64,000 bases of DNA, taken from contig JALPQD010000358.1 in the NCBI GenBank assembly GCA_023101885.1, forward strand, positions 434,001 to 498,000, written 5' to 3'. The stretch comes from Typhlomys cinereus. Lineage: Eukaryota > Chordata > Mammalia > Rodentia > Platacanthomyidae. Numbering within the stretch: position 1 is the stretch's first letter; every line of letters begins with the position of its first letter. A model generated the notes under the pieces. It saw only the letters and a program-made list of their open reading frames with translations. It was not told where the DNA came from and did no database searches. Shown in pieces: positions 45,490 to 58,000 of the stretch. A program made the position numbers and the translations under genes.

Positions 45490-48400
45490 CAATCTTTTCT
45501 TTTTTGACTTCATTTTATTTGTTTATTTATTTTTATTTCCACTCATACAAACTTAACAGGTACACTGGTCCCCTCCATCCCTCCAACCCCCCACCCCCAC
45601 GGCCTCCCCATCCCCCACCCCCCTTCCACCCCATCCCCCAATATCTCCCCTTCCCATCCCTGGAGCTTCCTTTAATGTACATCCCAAACTCTCCTCTGGG
45701 TCCTCCTCTCTGATGAGGTGCAAAGACTCAGTGGCATTTCCCAAAACCCTTTCCTGTGTTCCCATTAAGCATAGGAACACTACTGTGGCTGTCAATCCCT
45801 TGCGTCCCAGGATCCTAGTGCCTTTAGCAAATGCTAGACTTTGTGGGGTCAATAGTGTGTTGGACATTGCGCAGGGCATGCAAAGTCCAATTATGATTGC
45901 TTTGACCCTAACTTGTGTGGAGTATCTTGCATATCATTGCTCCTCCCATCCTTGTGCTCTTACAATCTGACCACCCCCTCTTCCGCAAATTTCCCTGAGC
46001 TTCAGGATGGGGAGGGATTAGGCTGGCTTAGTTCCAGGTGGTTGATACAGAGTTTCTGATGTCCTGGATTATGGTTTGTTGATTTTCTTTTTCAGTTTTC
46101 CTACTCCTGCAATTCCCTTCACTCCATCCTGATGGGCATTGTATGTCACCCCCTGGCCAGAGACAAAAAGCTGTTAAACTGGAGTCTTGTTATAAGAGTA
46201 TATTCAAAGGTAGATGTAATAAAATTAGGAAACCGCAGTGAGGGAGGGGTCAATCACCCATTTGCAAAATGGTTACTTTCTATTTGCCAGACTGTATGTC
46301 CTCTCCTTCTGGTAAGATCATACCTCATCAGTTGTAAATGATCAGAAAGGATAGAATGTGAACTTAACCAGATGTCTCATTGCTTACTTGCAGGCCTTGA
46401 TGGATGCCTATTTTCTCTGCTGTAACATGGTCCCCTCTCTCCTTGTTTCTAGTGTAGCCCTTCTTCACCATCCGTCCTGTTCATAATCTTTGCAATTATT
46501 GTAGGTATTACAGAGAATTATCCTTAAGTGTCTCTAAGTGGGTTTAGTACTGGGATCCACCTATTAGGGAGTACATACAGCTCTTAGTTTTCTGTGTCTG
46601 GGATATTTCATTCAATATAATTGTTTCTAATCCCATCCATTTCCTGGTAAATTGCATCAATTCATCATTTTTGATTGCTGAGTAGTATTCCATTGTATAG
46701 ATGTATCACATTTTCCTTATCCACTCATCAACTGTTGGACATTTGGGTTGATTCCATGACTTTGCTCTTGTAAACAGTGCTGCTATGAACATGGTCGTGC
46801 TTGTGCTATCGAGGTGAATTTTTGCTTTATGTGGGGTTATTCTCAAAAGTGGAATAGCAGGGTCATATGGCATTTCAATCTTTAATTTCTTTAAGAACCT
46901 CCAGATGGCTTACCAGAGTGGCTGCATTCCCACCAGAAATGTAGGAGAGTTCCCCTCTCTCCACATCCTCTCCAGAATTCGGTGTTATTTGTATTGTTGA
47001 TTTTTGCCATCCTGACCGGGGTGAGATGATATCTAAGGGAAGTTTTGATATGGATTTCTGTGATAGCTAAGGATGTGGAGCATTTTTAAAGATATTTGTT
47101 AGACATTTTAATTTCATCCCTGGTAAAATTTCTTTGAAGTTCCAAGGCCCATTTTTTAATTGGGCCATTTGTTTCCATGGTGTTTAGTTTTCTAAGTTCT
47201 TTGTGCACTCTGGATAAGAGAGCTCTATCAGATATATGCTTAGTGAAGATTTTCTCCCATTCTGTGAGTTACCTTTGTGCTCAAGTTACAATCTCTTTAT
47301 CTGAACAGAAGCTCTTTAATTTCACAAGATCCCATCTGTTGAGAGTTGGTTGTAGTGACTGTGCTATAGGATGTCTGTTTAGGAACTGTTGGCCTAGCCC
47401 AATCAGCTCCAGTGAGTTCCCTATCCTTACAACTATGGTTTTCATAGTCTCTGGCCTTATATCGATGTCCTTGATCCATTTGGAATTAATTCTTGTACAT
47501 GGCGACAAGTACAGGTCCAGTTTTAATCTTCTGCATGTGGAGATCCAGTTTTGCCAGCACCATTTGTTGAAGATACTGTTCTTTTTCCATTGGATCTTTT
47601 GGGCCCCTTTGTCAAAGACCAAATGGCTGTAGTTGTGTGGGCTTATATCTGGGTCTTCAACCTTTATCCATTGATCTGCGTGTCTATTTTGGAGCCAGTA
47701 CCAGGCTGTTTTTATAACTATGGATTTATACTAGAGACTAAGGTTTGGTATGGTGATACCTCCAGTAGTGTTTTTGTTACTCAGGATTGTCTTTGCTATC
47801 CTGGATCTTTTGTGCCTCCATATGAATTTTGAGATTGATTGGTCAACTTCTTTAAAGAATTGTTTTGGGATTTTAATTGGTATAGCATTGAATATGTATA
47901 TTGCCTTTGGTAGAATGGTCATTTTTATGATGTTGATTCTGCCAATCCAGGAACATGGGAGGTCTTTCCACCTTCTGGTGTCTTCTGCAATTTCTTTCTT
48001 GAGGGTTTTAAAGTTTTCATTGTAAAGGTCTTTTACCTCCATGGTTAGGTTTGTACCAAGGTATTTCATTTTTTAGGGGCTAAAAGGGATTGCTTCTCTC
48101 AGGGCTTTTTCACTGCTTTCATTCTGGGCATATAGGAAGACCACTGATTTTTGTACATTTATTTTGTATCCTGCCACCCTGCTGAACTTCTCTATTAGTT
48201 CCAGAAGCTTCCTGGTGGAGTTTTTGGGATCACTCAGATAAGATCATGTCATCTGCAAATAGGGATAACGACTTCTTCCTTGCCTATTTGAATCCCTTTT
48301 ATGTCCTTTTCTTGTCTTAAGGCTTCAGCTAAGACTTCAAGTACAGTATTGAATAGAAGTGGTGAGAGTGGACAGTCTTGTCTAGTTCCTGATCGAAGTG

Positions 48401-48856
48401 GGAATGCTTCAAGTTTTTCCCCATTGAGTATAATCCTTGCTGTAGGCTTGTTGTATACAGCTTTTATTATATTTTTAAACGTTCCTTCCATTGCAACTGT
48501 CTCTAGCGTTTTGATCATAAAAGGCTGTTGGATCTTGTCAAAAGCTTTTTCTGCACCAATCGAGGGTATCATGTGGTCTTGGAACTTGGACTGGTTTATA
48601 CGATGAATTACATTTATTGATTTGCGTATGTTGAAACAACCTTGTGTGCCGGGGATAAAGCCTACTTGATCCCCATGAATGATTTTTTCGTTCTGTTTTT
48701 GAATCTGATTTGCTAAGACTTTGTTGAGAATCTTTGCATCTGTGTTCATCAGAGAGATCGGCCTATAGTTTTCTTTTTTAAGTGTATCTTTTTTAGGTTT
48801 TGGGATTAAGATGATATTAGCTTCATATAAGGAATTTGGTAGTGTTCCTCTTTGTT

Positions 48857-48957
48857 CCAAAAAAAAAAAAATCATAAGAGACACAGATGGATACTACATT
48901 TTAGTCACAGGTACAATTCAGAAGGAAGACTTCACAATACTGAACATATATGCACCC
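48857..48957 (+). other. Inverted templated insertion (100 bp) in L1 ORF2
   Basis: The sequence from CCAAAAAAAAAAAAA to GAACATATATGCACCC is the reverse complement of 50705-50804 in the same L1. It matches throughout except for one A in the homopolymer. It includes the private CAGAAGGAAG (other copies have CACCAGGAAG). It replaces about 10 bp of RT sequence (TTTGCTAT-type). Confidence 0.92.
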
Positions 48958-49370
48958 TTTACTCTTTGATGGAACAGTTAAGGAATATTGGTGTTATTAG
49001 CTCCTTAAATGTCTGGTAGAACTCTGTGCTGAATCCATCGGGTCCAGGACATTTTTTGGTGGTAAGATTCCAGATTACTTCCTCAATTTCCTCATATGTT
49101 ATAGGACTATTGAAATAATACACAACTTCCTGACTCAACTTAGGTAAGTTGTGTTTACGTAGGAATTCATCCATCTCTTTTGTGTTGACAAATTTCACAG
49201 TTTTTGAAATATGATGCTATAATTCTCTGGATTTCCTGGGTATCAGTAGTGATAACTCCATTTTCATTTCAGATTTTGTTAATTTCGGTTTTCTCCCTCT
49301 TGCTTTTGGTTAAATTAGCTAGGGGTATATCAAACATTGATTTTTTCAAAAAATCAGTTTTTTTGGTATG

Positions 49371-49957
49371 ATTTCTTATTTTTTTTATTTCTTCCGCTCA
49401 TACAAACTTCATAGGTACACCGGTTTCCTCCCTCCCTCCTCCTCCCCCTGACACCCATGCTCCCCCTCGCCTCACCTATCCTTCCCCAACTGCTGGTGCC
49501 TCCCTTCCCCCAATTCCCGGAGAATCCTTTAATGTGCATGCCAAACTCTCCTCTGAGTCCTCCTCTCCGATGACATACAAGGACCCAGCGGCATTTCCCT
49601 GAACCCTTTCCTTTGTTCACCTTAAGCATAGGAACACTACTGTGGCTGTCAATCCCTTGCCTCCAAGGACCTTAGTGCTTTTAGCAAATGCAAGAATTTG
49701 TGGGGTCAGTAGTGTGTTGGATATTGTGCAGGGCATGCAAAGTCCAATTATGATTGCTTTGGCCCTAGGTTGTGTTGAGTATCTTGCATATCATTGCTCT
49801 TCCCATCCTTGTGCTCTTACACTCTTACCACCCCTTCTTCCACAAATTTCCCTGAGCTTCAGAATGGGGAGAGATTAGGCTGGTCTAGTTGTAGGTGGTT
49901 GATATAGAGTCTCTGAAGTTCTGGATTATGGTTTGTTAATTTTCATTTGTGGAAAAA
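49371..49957 (-). mobile_element. L1 3' UTR inserted in copy 9
   Basis: Reversed 3' UTR: the tail TTATTTTTTTTATTTCTTCC, then GCTCATACAAACTTCATAGG, the C-rich tract, GAGAATCCTTTAATGTGCAT, and GATTATGGTTTGTTAATTTT at its inner end. Outer ORF2 sequence is interrupted between TTTTTTCAAAAAATCAG and AACAGCTTTTTGACTTG, with an imperfect A/T-rich duplication. It is 5'-truncated after about 585 bp. It shares the AGAATCCTTTAATGTG form with the other young tails at 5855 and 53966. Confidence 0.88.
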
Positions 49958-51116
49958 AAAAACAGCTTTTTGACTTGTCGATTTTCTGTATCGTTTTCCT
50001 AATCTCGATGTCAGATATTTCTCCCCTTTTTTTGCTAATCTCCTCTCTTCTACTGCTTTTGGGATTGGATTTCTTTTGTTTCTCTAAAGCTTGAAGCTTC
50101 AATGTTAAGTTATTTATTTCTGATGTTTCCATTTTTTTGATGTAGGCATTAAGAGCTATGAACTTACCTCTTAGGACAGCTTTCACTGTGTCTCAGTCAT
50201 TTTGGTAAGTTGTATTTTCATTATCATTTGCTTTCAGGAAATCATGAATTCCTTTTTAATTTCTTCCTGAATCCAGTTCTCATTCAGCATCATATTGTTA
50301 AGTTTCCAGGATTTAGTGTATTTTCTGTCATTTGTTGTGTTGTGGATGTCCAGCTTTCGGCTGTGGTAGTCTGATAGGGCACAGGCTATAATTTCACCTT
50401 TCTTGTATATGTGGAGATGCGTTTGGTGGTCCAATATGTGATCTATTTTGGAAAAAGTTCCATGTGCTGCTGAGAAAAGTGCGTATTCTTTAGTGCGTGG
50501 ATGAAAAGTTCGATAGAGATGTGTAAGGTCCATTTCTTTAAGAGTTTGATTAAGTTCCAAAGTGTCTCTGTTAAGCTTTTGACCTGTTGATCTATCCCAT
50601 GTTGAGAGGGCAGTGTTGAAATCTCCACAAAGTATCGTTTGGGGGTTGATTTCTCGCTTTAAACATTGTAGGGTTTTCTTAATGAATGTGGAGGGGCCCG
50701 TATTGGGTGCATATATGTTCAGTATTGTGAAGTCTTCCTTCTGAATTGTACCTGTGACTAAAATGTAGTATCCATCTGTGTCTCTTATGATTTTTTTTTT
50801 TTGGTTTGAAGTCCACTTTGTCCAATAGCATAACGGCTACCCCTGCCTGTTTCCTGGTTCCATTAGTTTGCAGAATTTTGGACCAGCCTTTCATTTTTAG
50901 GATGTGCCTATCTTTTGTGGTGAGATGAGTTTCCCGAAGGCAGCAGATTGATAGGTTGTGCTTTTTAATACAAGTTTGTAATCTGTGTCGCTTAATTGGT
51001 GGGTTAATACCACTGACATTTAATGTTATAATGGCGAAATTATTTTTAATTCTGGACATTTTTTATGTTTAGTGGGTTTTGTAAGCATATTGCATGACAT
51101 TTATGTTTTGGGAGTA

Positions 51117-51953
51117 TTATACTTCCCTTCTGTCCTCCTGGATATGCTGGTTTTTCCTTCAAGTTTGCGTATCATTTCTAGAATTTTTTGAAGGCATGGT
51201 TTGGTAGACATGTATCTCTTCAAGTTGTCTTTGTTCTGGAAAACTTTTCTTTCTTCCTCAATCATGACAGATAGTTTTGCCGGGTATATCAGTCTGGGTT
51301 GGCATTTTTGCTCGTTTAATACTTGAAGTATTTCTCCAAGCTCTTCTTGCTTTTACTGTTTCCATTGAGTAGTCATTTGTTATTTTAATAAGTTTACCTT
51401 TAAAAGTGACTTTTTTTTTCTTTTGAAGCTCTCAGCACCTTTTCTTTGTCTTTAATGTGGAATGTATTGGCTATTATTTGCCATGACGATTTTCTATTTT
51501 GGTCATATCTCTTTGGAGTGCGAAATGCCTCTTGTATTTGGATAGGCCTCTCATTCTTCAGTTGAGGGAAGTTTTCATTTATGATAATTTGAAAAATTTC
51601 CTCAGGTGTGGTGTTTTGGAACTCTTTCTCTGGTATTGCATGAATGCGTGTGTTAGGCTTCTTCAGGGTGTCCCATATCTCTTGAATGTTCCTCTCAAGT
51701 ATCTTTTTGGCTTTAAAAATCTCTTCCATTGAGCTGGTTAATTCTCCCACTTTGTCCTCAAGATCTGAAATTCTATTTTCTTCTTCATGGTAATGATCAT
51801 ACTTTGAAAGTCGTTATCTTGGGTCTGGCTTTCTTGGCTATTATCTGTGAATTTGTTCTGGTTGGAATCCATCATTATGGGGTTAATTCTTTCAGTGGGA
51901 GATTGGTCTTCTTGGGCTTTGTTTTTCATGGATCTGCACTTTGACTTGGGCAT
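51117..51953 (-). pseudogene. L1 ORF1 (copy 9), coiled coil deleted
   Basis: ATG at 51953 gives MPKSKCRSMKNKAQEDQSP and an N-terminal part to QSMIITM. Then about 230 bp are missing: the sequence passes directly to the GAAAATAGAATTTCAGATCT region that encodes the DLEDKVG segment, out of frame. The lost part is the coiled coil that trimerises ORF1p. The central domain (51400-51750, KAKKILERNIQEIWDTLKKP) is open, and the C-terminal domain is shifted. The stop is at 51117-51119. Confidence 0.9.
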
Positions 51954-52410
51954 TGTTGTTTTGTCTTTTAAGACCTTTCAGTTTCTATGTGTTTTTGACT
52001 GAACTGATTTAGTTGGTATTACTACACTTGGGAAGCAATTACTAGTGCTTTCCTTGGAGTTGGGTATGTTTGTCTTTTGTTATTGTTATTTCCTAGTTGA
52101 GGCTATTATGCTGTTAATACATCATTTAAGTCAGGTTAAGTAGACAGGGGTGAATATTAGTATGCTAGTGCACTTTTACGATTAGTATCTTGGTGATATG
52201 TGAGGGTGAGTGGTGTACTCTCTGGAGTTGTATATGTTTTTGGGGTGGCTGTATGGAAAATTTAATCTACAGTGTTTAATACTAGAAAGGAACAGTAAGG
52301 TGATAAAAAGGAGGTTTACTTACAGTGCCACTTGGGGGTTGGGCAAACTCACCTGTAATGGAGGACAGGTCAGGCGGACAAGCAGGTGGGAAGAAGAAAG
52401 GGAGACTTCA
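51954..52410 (-). promoter_or_regulatory. L1 5' UTR (copy 9), type B leader
   Basis: The leader upstream of ORF1 matches 28150-28502 reversed (AGTGCACTTTTACGATTAGT, GGTGATATGTGAGGGTGAGT). It ends with a partial monomer near 52340-52410. Only a remnant of the promoter monomers is left, so initiation from this copy is unlikely. Confidence 0.7.
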
Positions 52411-53965
52411 TTTTTTAATTAATTACTTAGTTCATTAATTTATTAATTTCCAGTCATTCAATCTTAATAGGTCACTGGTCCCCTCTTTCCTCCACCCCTC
52501 TTTGGACCCCCTTGCTCCCTCCCCCCTTTTCCCAATTCTTTAATGTGTATGTGAAACTTTCCACTGGCCCTCCTCTCTGATGAGGTGTAAGGACTCAGTG
52601 GCATTTCCCAAAACTCTTTCTTGTGATCTCCATAAGTATAGGAACACTATTGTGGCTGTTAAACCCTTGGTTCTAATGATCCTAGTGTCTTTAGTCCATG
52701 CTAGATTTTGAGGAGTCAATAATATGTTGGTCATTGCACAGGTCATGCAAAGTTCAATTTTGATTGCTTTGGACCTAACTTGTGTGGAGTATCTTGCATA
52801 TCATTACTCTTCCCCATCCTTGTGCTCTTACAGTCTTACTGCCCCCTCTTCTGCAAATTTCCCTGAGCTTCAGGATGGGGACAGATTAGGCTGGCCTGGC
52901 TCCAGGTTATTGATAGAGAGTCTCTGATGTTCTGAATTATGGTTGTTGATTTTTTTTTCAATTTTGCTGCTCCTTCAATGTCCTTCACTCCATCCTGATG
53001 GGTATTGGATGTAATCACCTGGCTAGAGATAAAAAGCTGTTAAAATAGAGCCTTATTATAAAAGTATATTCAAAGGTAGATAGAATAAAAGTAGGCGACC
53101 CCAGTGGGGGGGGGGTCAGTCTCCCATTTGCACAATGGTTACTTTCTATCTGCCAGATGATATGCCCTCCCCATCTGGTGAGATCATATGCCATCAGTTG
53201 CAAGTTGCAAATGATCAGGAAGGAAAATCTGTGAATTCACCAGATGTCTCATTACTTACTTACAGTCCTTGATGGTGTCCTACTTTCTCTGCTGTAACAT
53301 GATCCCCCCTTTTCTCCTTGTTTCACGTGTGGCCCTCCTTCCCTTCCCTCCTGCTTATAATATTTGCAATTACTGTATTACAGAGATTTATCTTTGAGTG
53401 TATGTCTAAGTGGGTTTGGTACTAGGAGCCACGATTAGGGAGTACATATGGCCCTTAATTTTCTTTGTCTGAGATACTTTACTCAATATAATTGTTTCTA
53501 ATTCCCTCAATTTCCTGGGAAATCTCATCAATTCATCATTTTTTGATGGCTGAATAGAATTCCACTGTGTAAATGTACCACATTTTCTTCATCAATTAAT
53601 CAACTGTTGGACATTTGAGTTGATTCCATGACTTTGCTATTGTAAACAGTGCTGCTATGAACATAGTCGTGCTTGTGCTATCAAGGTGAATTTTTGCTGT
53701 ATGGCGGGTTATTCCCAAAAGTGAAATAACTGGGTCATAGAGCACTTCAATCTTTAACTTCCTTAAGAATCTCTAGACAGCTCGCCAGAGTGGTTTTATG
53801 AGCCTGTATTCTGACCAGCAATGTAGAATAGTTCCCCTCTCTCCACATCCTTTCCAGCATTTAGTGTTGTTTGTATTGTGGATTTTTGCCATCCTGACCA
53901 GGGTGAGATGATATCTCAGGGAAGTTTTGATTTGCATTTCCCTGATGGCTAAGGATGTGGAGCAT
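52411..53965 (-). mobile_element. L1 3' UTR with ORF2 C-terminal part
   Basis: A tail (TTAATTAATTACTTAGTTCA) starts it, the diverged 3' UTR runs to about 53430, then the ORF2 end. It is cut at GGATGTGGAGCATTTTTT (53965), where the tail of the next L1 begins. Divergence shows it is older than its right neighbour. Confidence 0.85.
53425..53965 (-). pseudogene. L1 ORF2 C-terminal fragment
   Basis: The reversed sequence includes the Cys-rich region (53800-53870) and the IKKWN-type end, but it has many substitutions and frame changes. Its upstream part is replaced by the next L1 at 53966. Confidence 0.75.
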
Positions 53966-55011
53966 TTTTTTTAACATTTTTTATTATTATTTCTGCTCAT
54001 AGAAAACTTAGTAGGTACACCAGTTCCCCCCTTCCCTCCTCCTCCTCCCGACCCCTCTGCTCCCCCTCCCCTCACCCCTCCCTTCCTGTCCCCCAATGTC
54101 TCCCCCCCAATCCCCAGAGAATCCTTTAATGTGCCTGCCAGTCTCTGCTCTGGGCTCTCCTCTCCGATGATGTACAAAGACCCAGGGACATTCCCCTGAA
54201 TCCTATCCTGAGTTCTCCTTAAGCATAGGAACACTACTGCAACTGTCAAACCCTTGCCTCCAAGTATCTTGGTGCCTTTACAAATGCTAGACTTTGTGGG
54301 GTCAACAGTGTGTTGGACATTGCACAGGGCATGCAAAGTCCAATTATGATTGCTTCAGCCCAAACTTGTGTGGAGTATCTTGCATATCATTGCTCCTCCC
54401 ATCCTTGTGTTCTTACACTCTTGCCGCCCCCTCTTCCGCAAATTTCCCTGAGCTGCAGGATGGGGAGAGATTAGGCTGGCCTAGTACTAGGTGGTTGATA
54501 TAGAGTCTCTGAAGTTCTGGATTATGGTTTGTTGATTTTCTTTTGCAGTTTTTCTGCTCCTGCAATGCGCGTCACTCCATCCTGATGGGTATTGTATGTC
54601 ACCCCCTGGCCAGAGACAAAAAGCTGTTAAACTAGAGTCTTGTTATAAGAGCTCATTCAAAGGTAGATGTAATACAAGTAGGAAACCACAGTAAGGGACA
54701 GGTCTATCACCCATTTGCAAAATGTTTACTTTTTATCTGCCAGACTATATGCCCTCCACTTCTGGTGAGATCATATTCCCTCAGTTGTAAATGATAAGGA
54801 ACGAAAGTCTGTGAACTTAACCAGGTGTCTCATTACTTACTTGCAGTCCTTGATGGAGGCCTATTTTCTCTGCTGTAACATGGTCCCCTCTCTCCTTGTT
54901 TCTGGTGTGGCCCTCCTACCCCATCTCTCCTGTTCATAATCCTTGCAATTACTATAGGTAGTACAGAGATTTATCTTTGAGTGTCTCAAGGTGGGCTGGG
55001 TGGGTTTGGTA

Positions 55012-58000
55012 CTAGGAGCCACCCATTAGGGAGTACATACGGTGCTTAATTTTCTGGGTCTGGGATACTTCACTTAATATAATTGTTTCTAATGACATCC
55101 ATTTCCCGGCAAATTCCAGTAATTCATCATTTTTGATGGCTGAGTAGTACTCCATTGTATAGATGTACCGTGGTTTCCTTATCCACCTGTCAACTGTTGG
55201 ACATTTGGGTTGATTCCATGACTTTGCTATTGTGAACAGTGCTGCTATGAACATGGTCGTGCTTGTGCTATCGAGGTGATTTTTTGCTGTATGAAGGATT
55301 ATTCCCAGAAGTGGAATAGCAGGGTCATATGGCATATCAATCTTTAATTTCTTTAAGAATATCCATATGGCTCGCCAGAGTGGCTGTATGAGCCTGCATT
55401 CCCACCAGCAATTTAGGAGAGTTCCCCTCTCTCCACATCCTCTCCAGCATTTGTTGTTGTTTGTATTGTTGATTTTTGCCATCCTAACTGGGGTGAGATG
55501 ATATCTCATGGAAGTTTTGATTTGCATTTCCTTGATGGCTAAGGATGTGGAGCATTTTTTAAGATATTTGTTAGACATTTCAATTTCATCCCTGGTAAAG
55601 TTTCTTTTAAGTTCCAAGGCCCAGTTATTAATTGGGCCATTTGTTTCCTTGGTACTTAGTTTTCTAAGTTCTTGGTGCACTGTGGATAATAGAGCTCTAT
55701 CAGATATGTCATTAGTGAAGATTTTCTCCCATTCTGAGGGTTGCCTTTGTGCTCCTGTTACAATCTCTTTTTCTGAACAGAAGCTCTTTAATTTCACAAG
55801 ATCCCATCTGTTGAGTGTTGGTTGTAGTGATTGTGCCATTGGATGTCTGTTTATGAACTGTTGTCCTAGTCCAATCAGCTCGAGGGTGTTCCCTACCCTT
55901 TCAACTATACTTTTTATGGTCTCTGACCTTATATTGAGGCCCTTGATCCATTTGGAATTAATTCTTCTATATGGTGACATGTAAGGGTCCAGTTTTAATC
56001 TTCTACATGTAGAGATCCAGTTTTGCCAGCACCATTTGTTGAAGATACTGTTCTTTTTCCATTGGATCTTTTGGGCCCCTTTGTCAAAGACCAAATGGCT
56101 GTAGTTGTGTGGGCTTATATATGGGTCTTCCACCCTTATCCATTTATCTGTGTGTCTATTTTGGAGCCAGTACCAGGCTGTTTTTACAACTATGGATTTG
56201 TAGTATAGACTAAGGTTCAGTATGGTGATACCTCCAGCAGTGTTTTTGTTACTCAGGATTGTCTTTGCTATCCTGGGTCTTTTGTGCCTCCATATGAATT
56301 TTGAGATTGTTTGGTCAACTTCTTTGAAGAATTGCTTTGGGATTTTAATTGGTATAGCATTGAATTTGTATATTGCCTTTGGTAGGATGGTCATTTTTAG
56401 GATGTTGATCCTACCAATCCAGGAGCACGGGAGGTCTTTCCACCTTCTGGTGTCTTCTGCAATTTCTTTCTTGAAGGTTTTGAAGTTTTCATTGTAAAGG
56501 TCTTTTACCTCCTTGGTTAGGTTTATACCAAGGTATTTCATTTTTTTAGGGGCTATAGTAAATGGGATTGTTTCTCTCAAGGCTTTTTCACTTCTTTCAT
56601 TCTGGGCATTTAGGAAGGCCACTGATTTTTGTATATTTATTTTGTATCCTGCCACACTGCTGAACTCCTGTTTTAGTTCCAGGAATTTTCTGGTGGAGTT
56701 TTTGGGATCCCTCAGGTATAAGATCATGTCATCTGGAAATAGAGATGACGTCTTCCTGGCCTATTTGAATCCCTTTTATGTCCCTTTCTTGTCTTATGGC
56801 TTCAGCTAAGATTTCAAGTACAATATTGAATAGAAGTGGTGAGAGTGGACAGCCTTGTCTAGTTCCTGATCGAAGTGGGGATGCTTCAAGTTTTTTCCCA
56901 TTGACTATGATCCTTGCTGTAGGCTTGTTGTAGATAGCTTTTTTTATATTGATAAAGGTTCCTTCCATTTCAACCTTCTCTAGGGTTTTTATCATAAAGT
57001 GATGTTGTATCTTGTTAAAAGCTTTTTCTGCATTTATAGAGAGTATCATGTGTTCTTGAATTTTGGACTGGTTTATATGGTGAATTACATTTATTGATTT
57101 GCATATGTTGAACCAACCTTGTGTGCCGGGGATAAAGTCTACTTGATCCCCGTGAATGATCTTTTTGATATGTTTTTGAATCTGATTTGCTAAGACTTTA
57201 TTGAGAATCTTCGCATCTGTGTTCATCAAAGAGATTGGCCTACAGTTTTCTTTTCTAAGTGTATCTTTATTAGATTTTGGAATGAAGACAATATTAGATT
57301 CATAGAAAGAATTTGGTAGTGTTCCTTCTTTTCCTATTGGATTGAACAATTTAAGGATTATTGGTGTTATAAGCTCCTTAAATGTCTAGTAGAACTCTAT
57401 GGTGAATCCATCTGGTCTAGTACATTTCATCGTGGGAAGATTCAAGATTACTTCATCGATTTCCTCATATGTTATAGGACTATGGAAATAATTCAAAATG
57501 TCCTGATTCAATTTATGTAAGTTGCGCTTACTTAGGAATTCATCCATTTCTTTTGCGTTGTAAAATTTCACGGAGTATAAGTGTTTGAAATATGATGCTA
57601 TAATTCTCTGAATTTCTTGGGTATCAGTATTGATAACTCCATTTTCATTTCTAATTTTGTTAATTTGGGTTTTCTCTCTCTTGCTTTTGGTTAAATTAGC
57701 TAGGGGTGTATCAATCTTATTGATTTTTTCAAAGAACCAGCTTTTTGACTGGTTGAGTCTCTGTATTGTTTTCCTAATCTCAATTGCAGATATTTCTCTC
57801 CTTATTTTGCTAATCTCCTCTCTTCAACTGCTTTTGGCATCAGATTGCTCTAGTGTCTCTAAACCTTTCAGCTGTATTGTTAATTTATTTATTTCTGATG
57901 TTTCCTTTTTTTTTGATGTAGGCATTAAGAGCTATGAACTTACATCTTAGGTCAGCTTTCATTGTGTCCCACAGATTTTGTTAAGATGTATTTTCATTAT

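Larger units (their letters stand above)
46551..51059 (-). pseudogene. L1 ORF2 (copy 9), split by two insertions
   Basis: ATG at 51059 (MSRIKNNFAIITLNVSG). The endonuclease keeps Glu in RETHL and GDFNT-type sequence in another frame, but the SDH motif reads S-D-Y (Tyr codon at 50366-50368). At 49371-49957 an L1 3' UTR is inserted, and at 48857-48957 an inverted 100-bp piece. RT keeps FADD (48251-48262, minus strand). A frameshift at about 48240 separates the halves of RT. From 48069 downward there are long open parts with [20 protein letters not shown], then [20 protein letters not shown]. The final stop of the normal frame is lost near 46551. Confidence 0.92.
45490..52410 (-). mobile_element. 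L1 copy 9, near full length, with nested insertions
   Basis: From its 3' end: a tail near 45500-45540, a complete 3' UTR to about 46550, ORF2 (46551-51059), ORF1 (51117-51953) and a 5' UTR to about 52410 ending in a partial type B monomer (GGACAAGCAGGTGGGAAGAA). Two foreign pieces lie in ORF2: an inverted local copy (48857-48957) and another L1 3' end (49371-49957). ORF1 has lost its coiled coil. The element is dead. Confidence 0.92.

Noticed and set aside
48857..48957. Considered as a twin-priming inversion or a small separate L1 insertion
   Set aside because: The host L1 is colinear on both sides, the piece has no tail or duplication, and its donor lies in the same element with a private variant.
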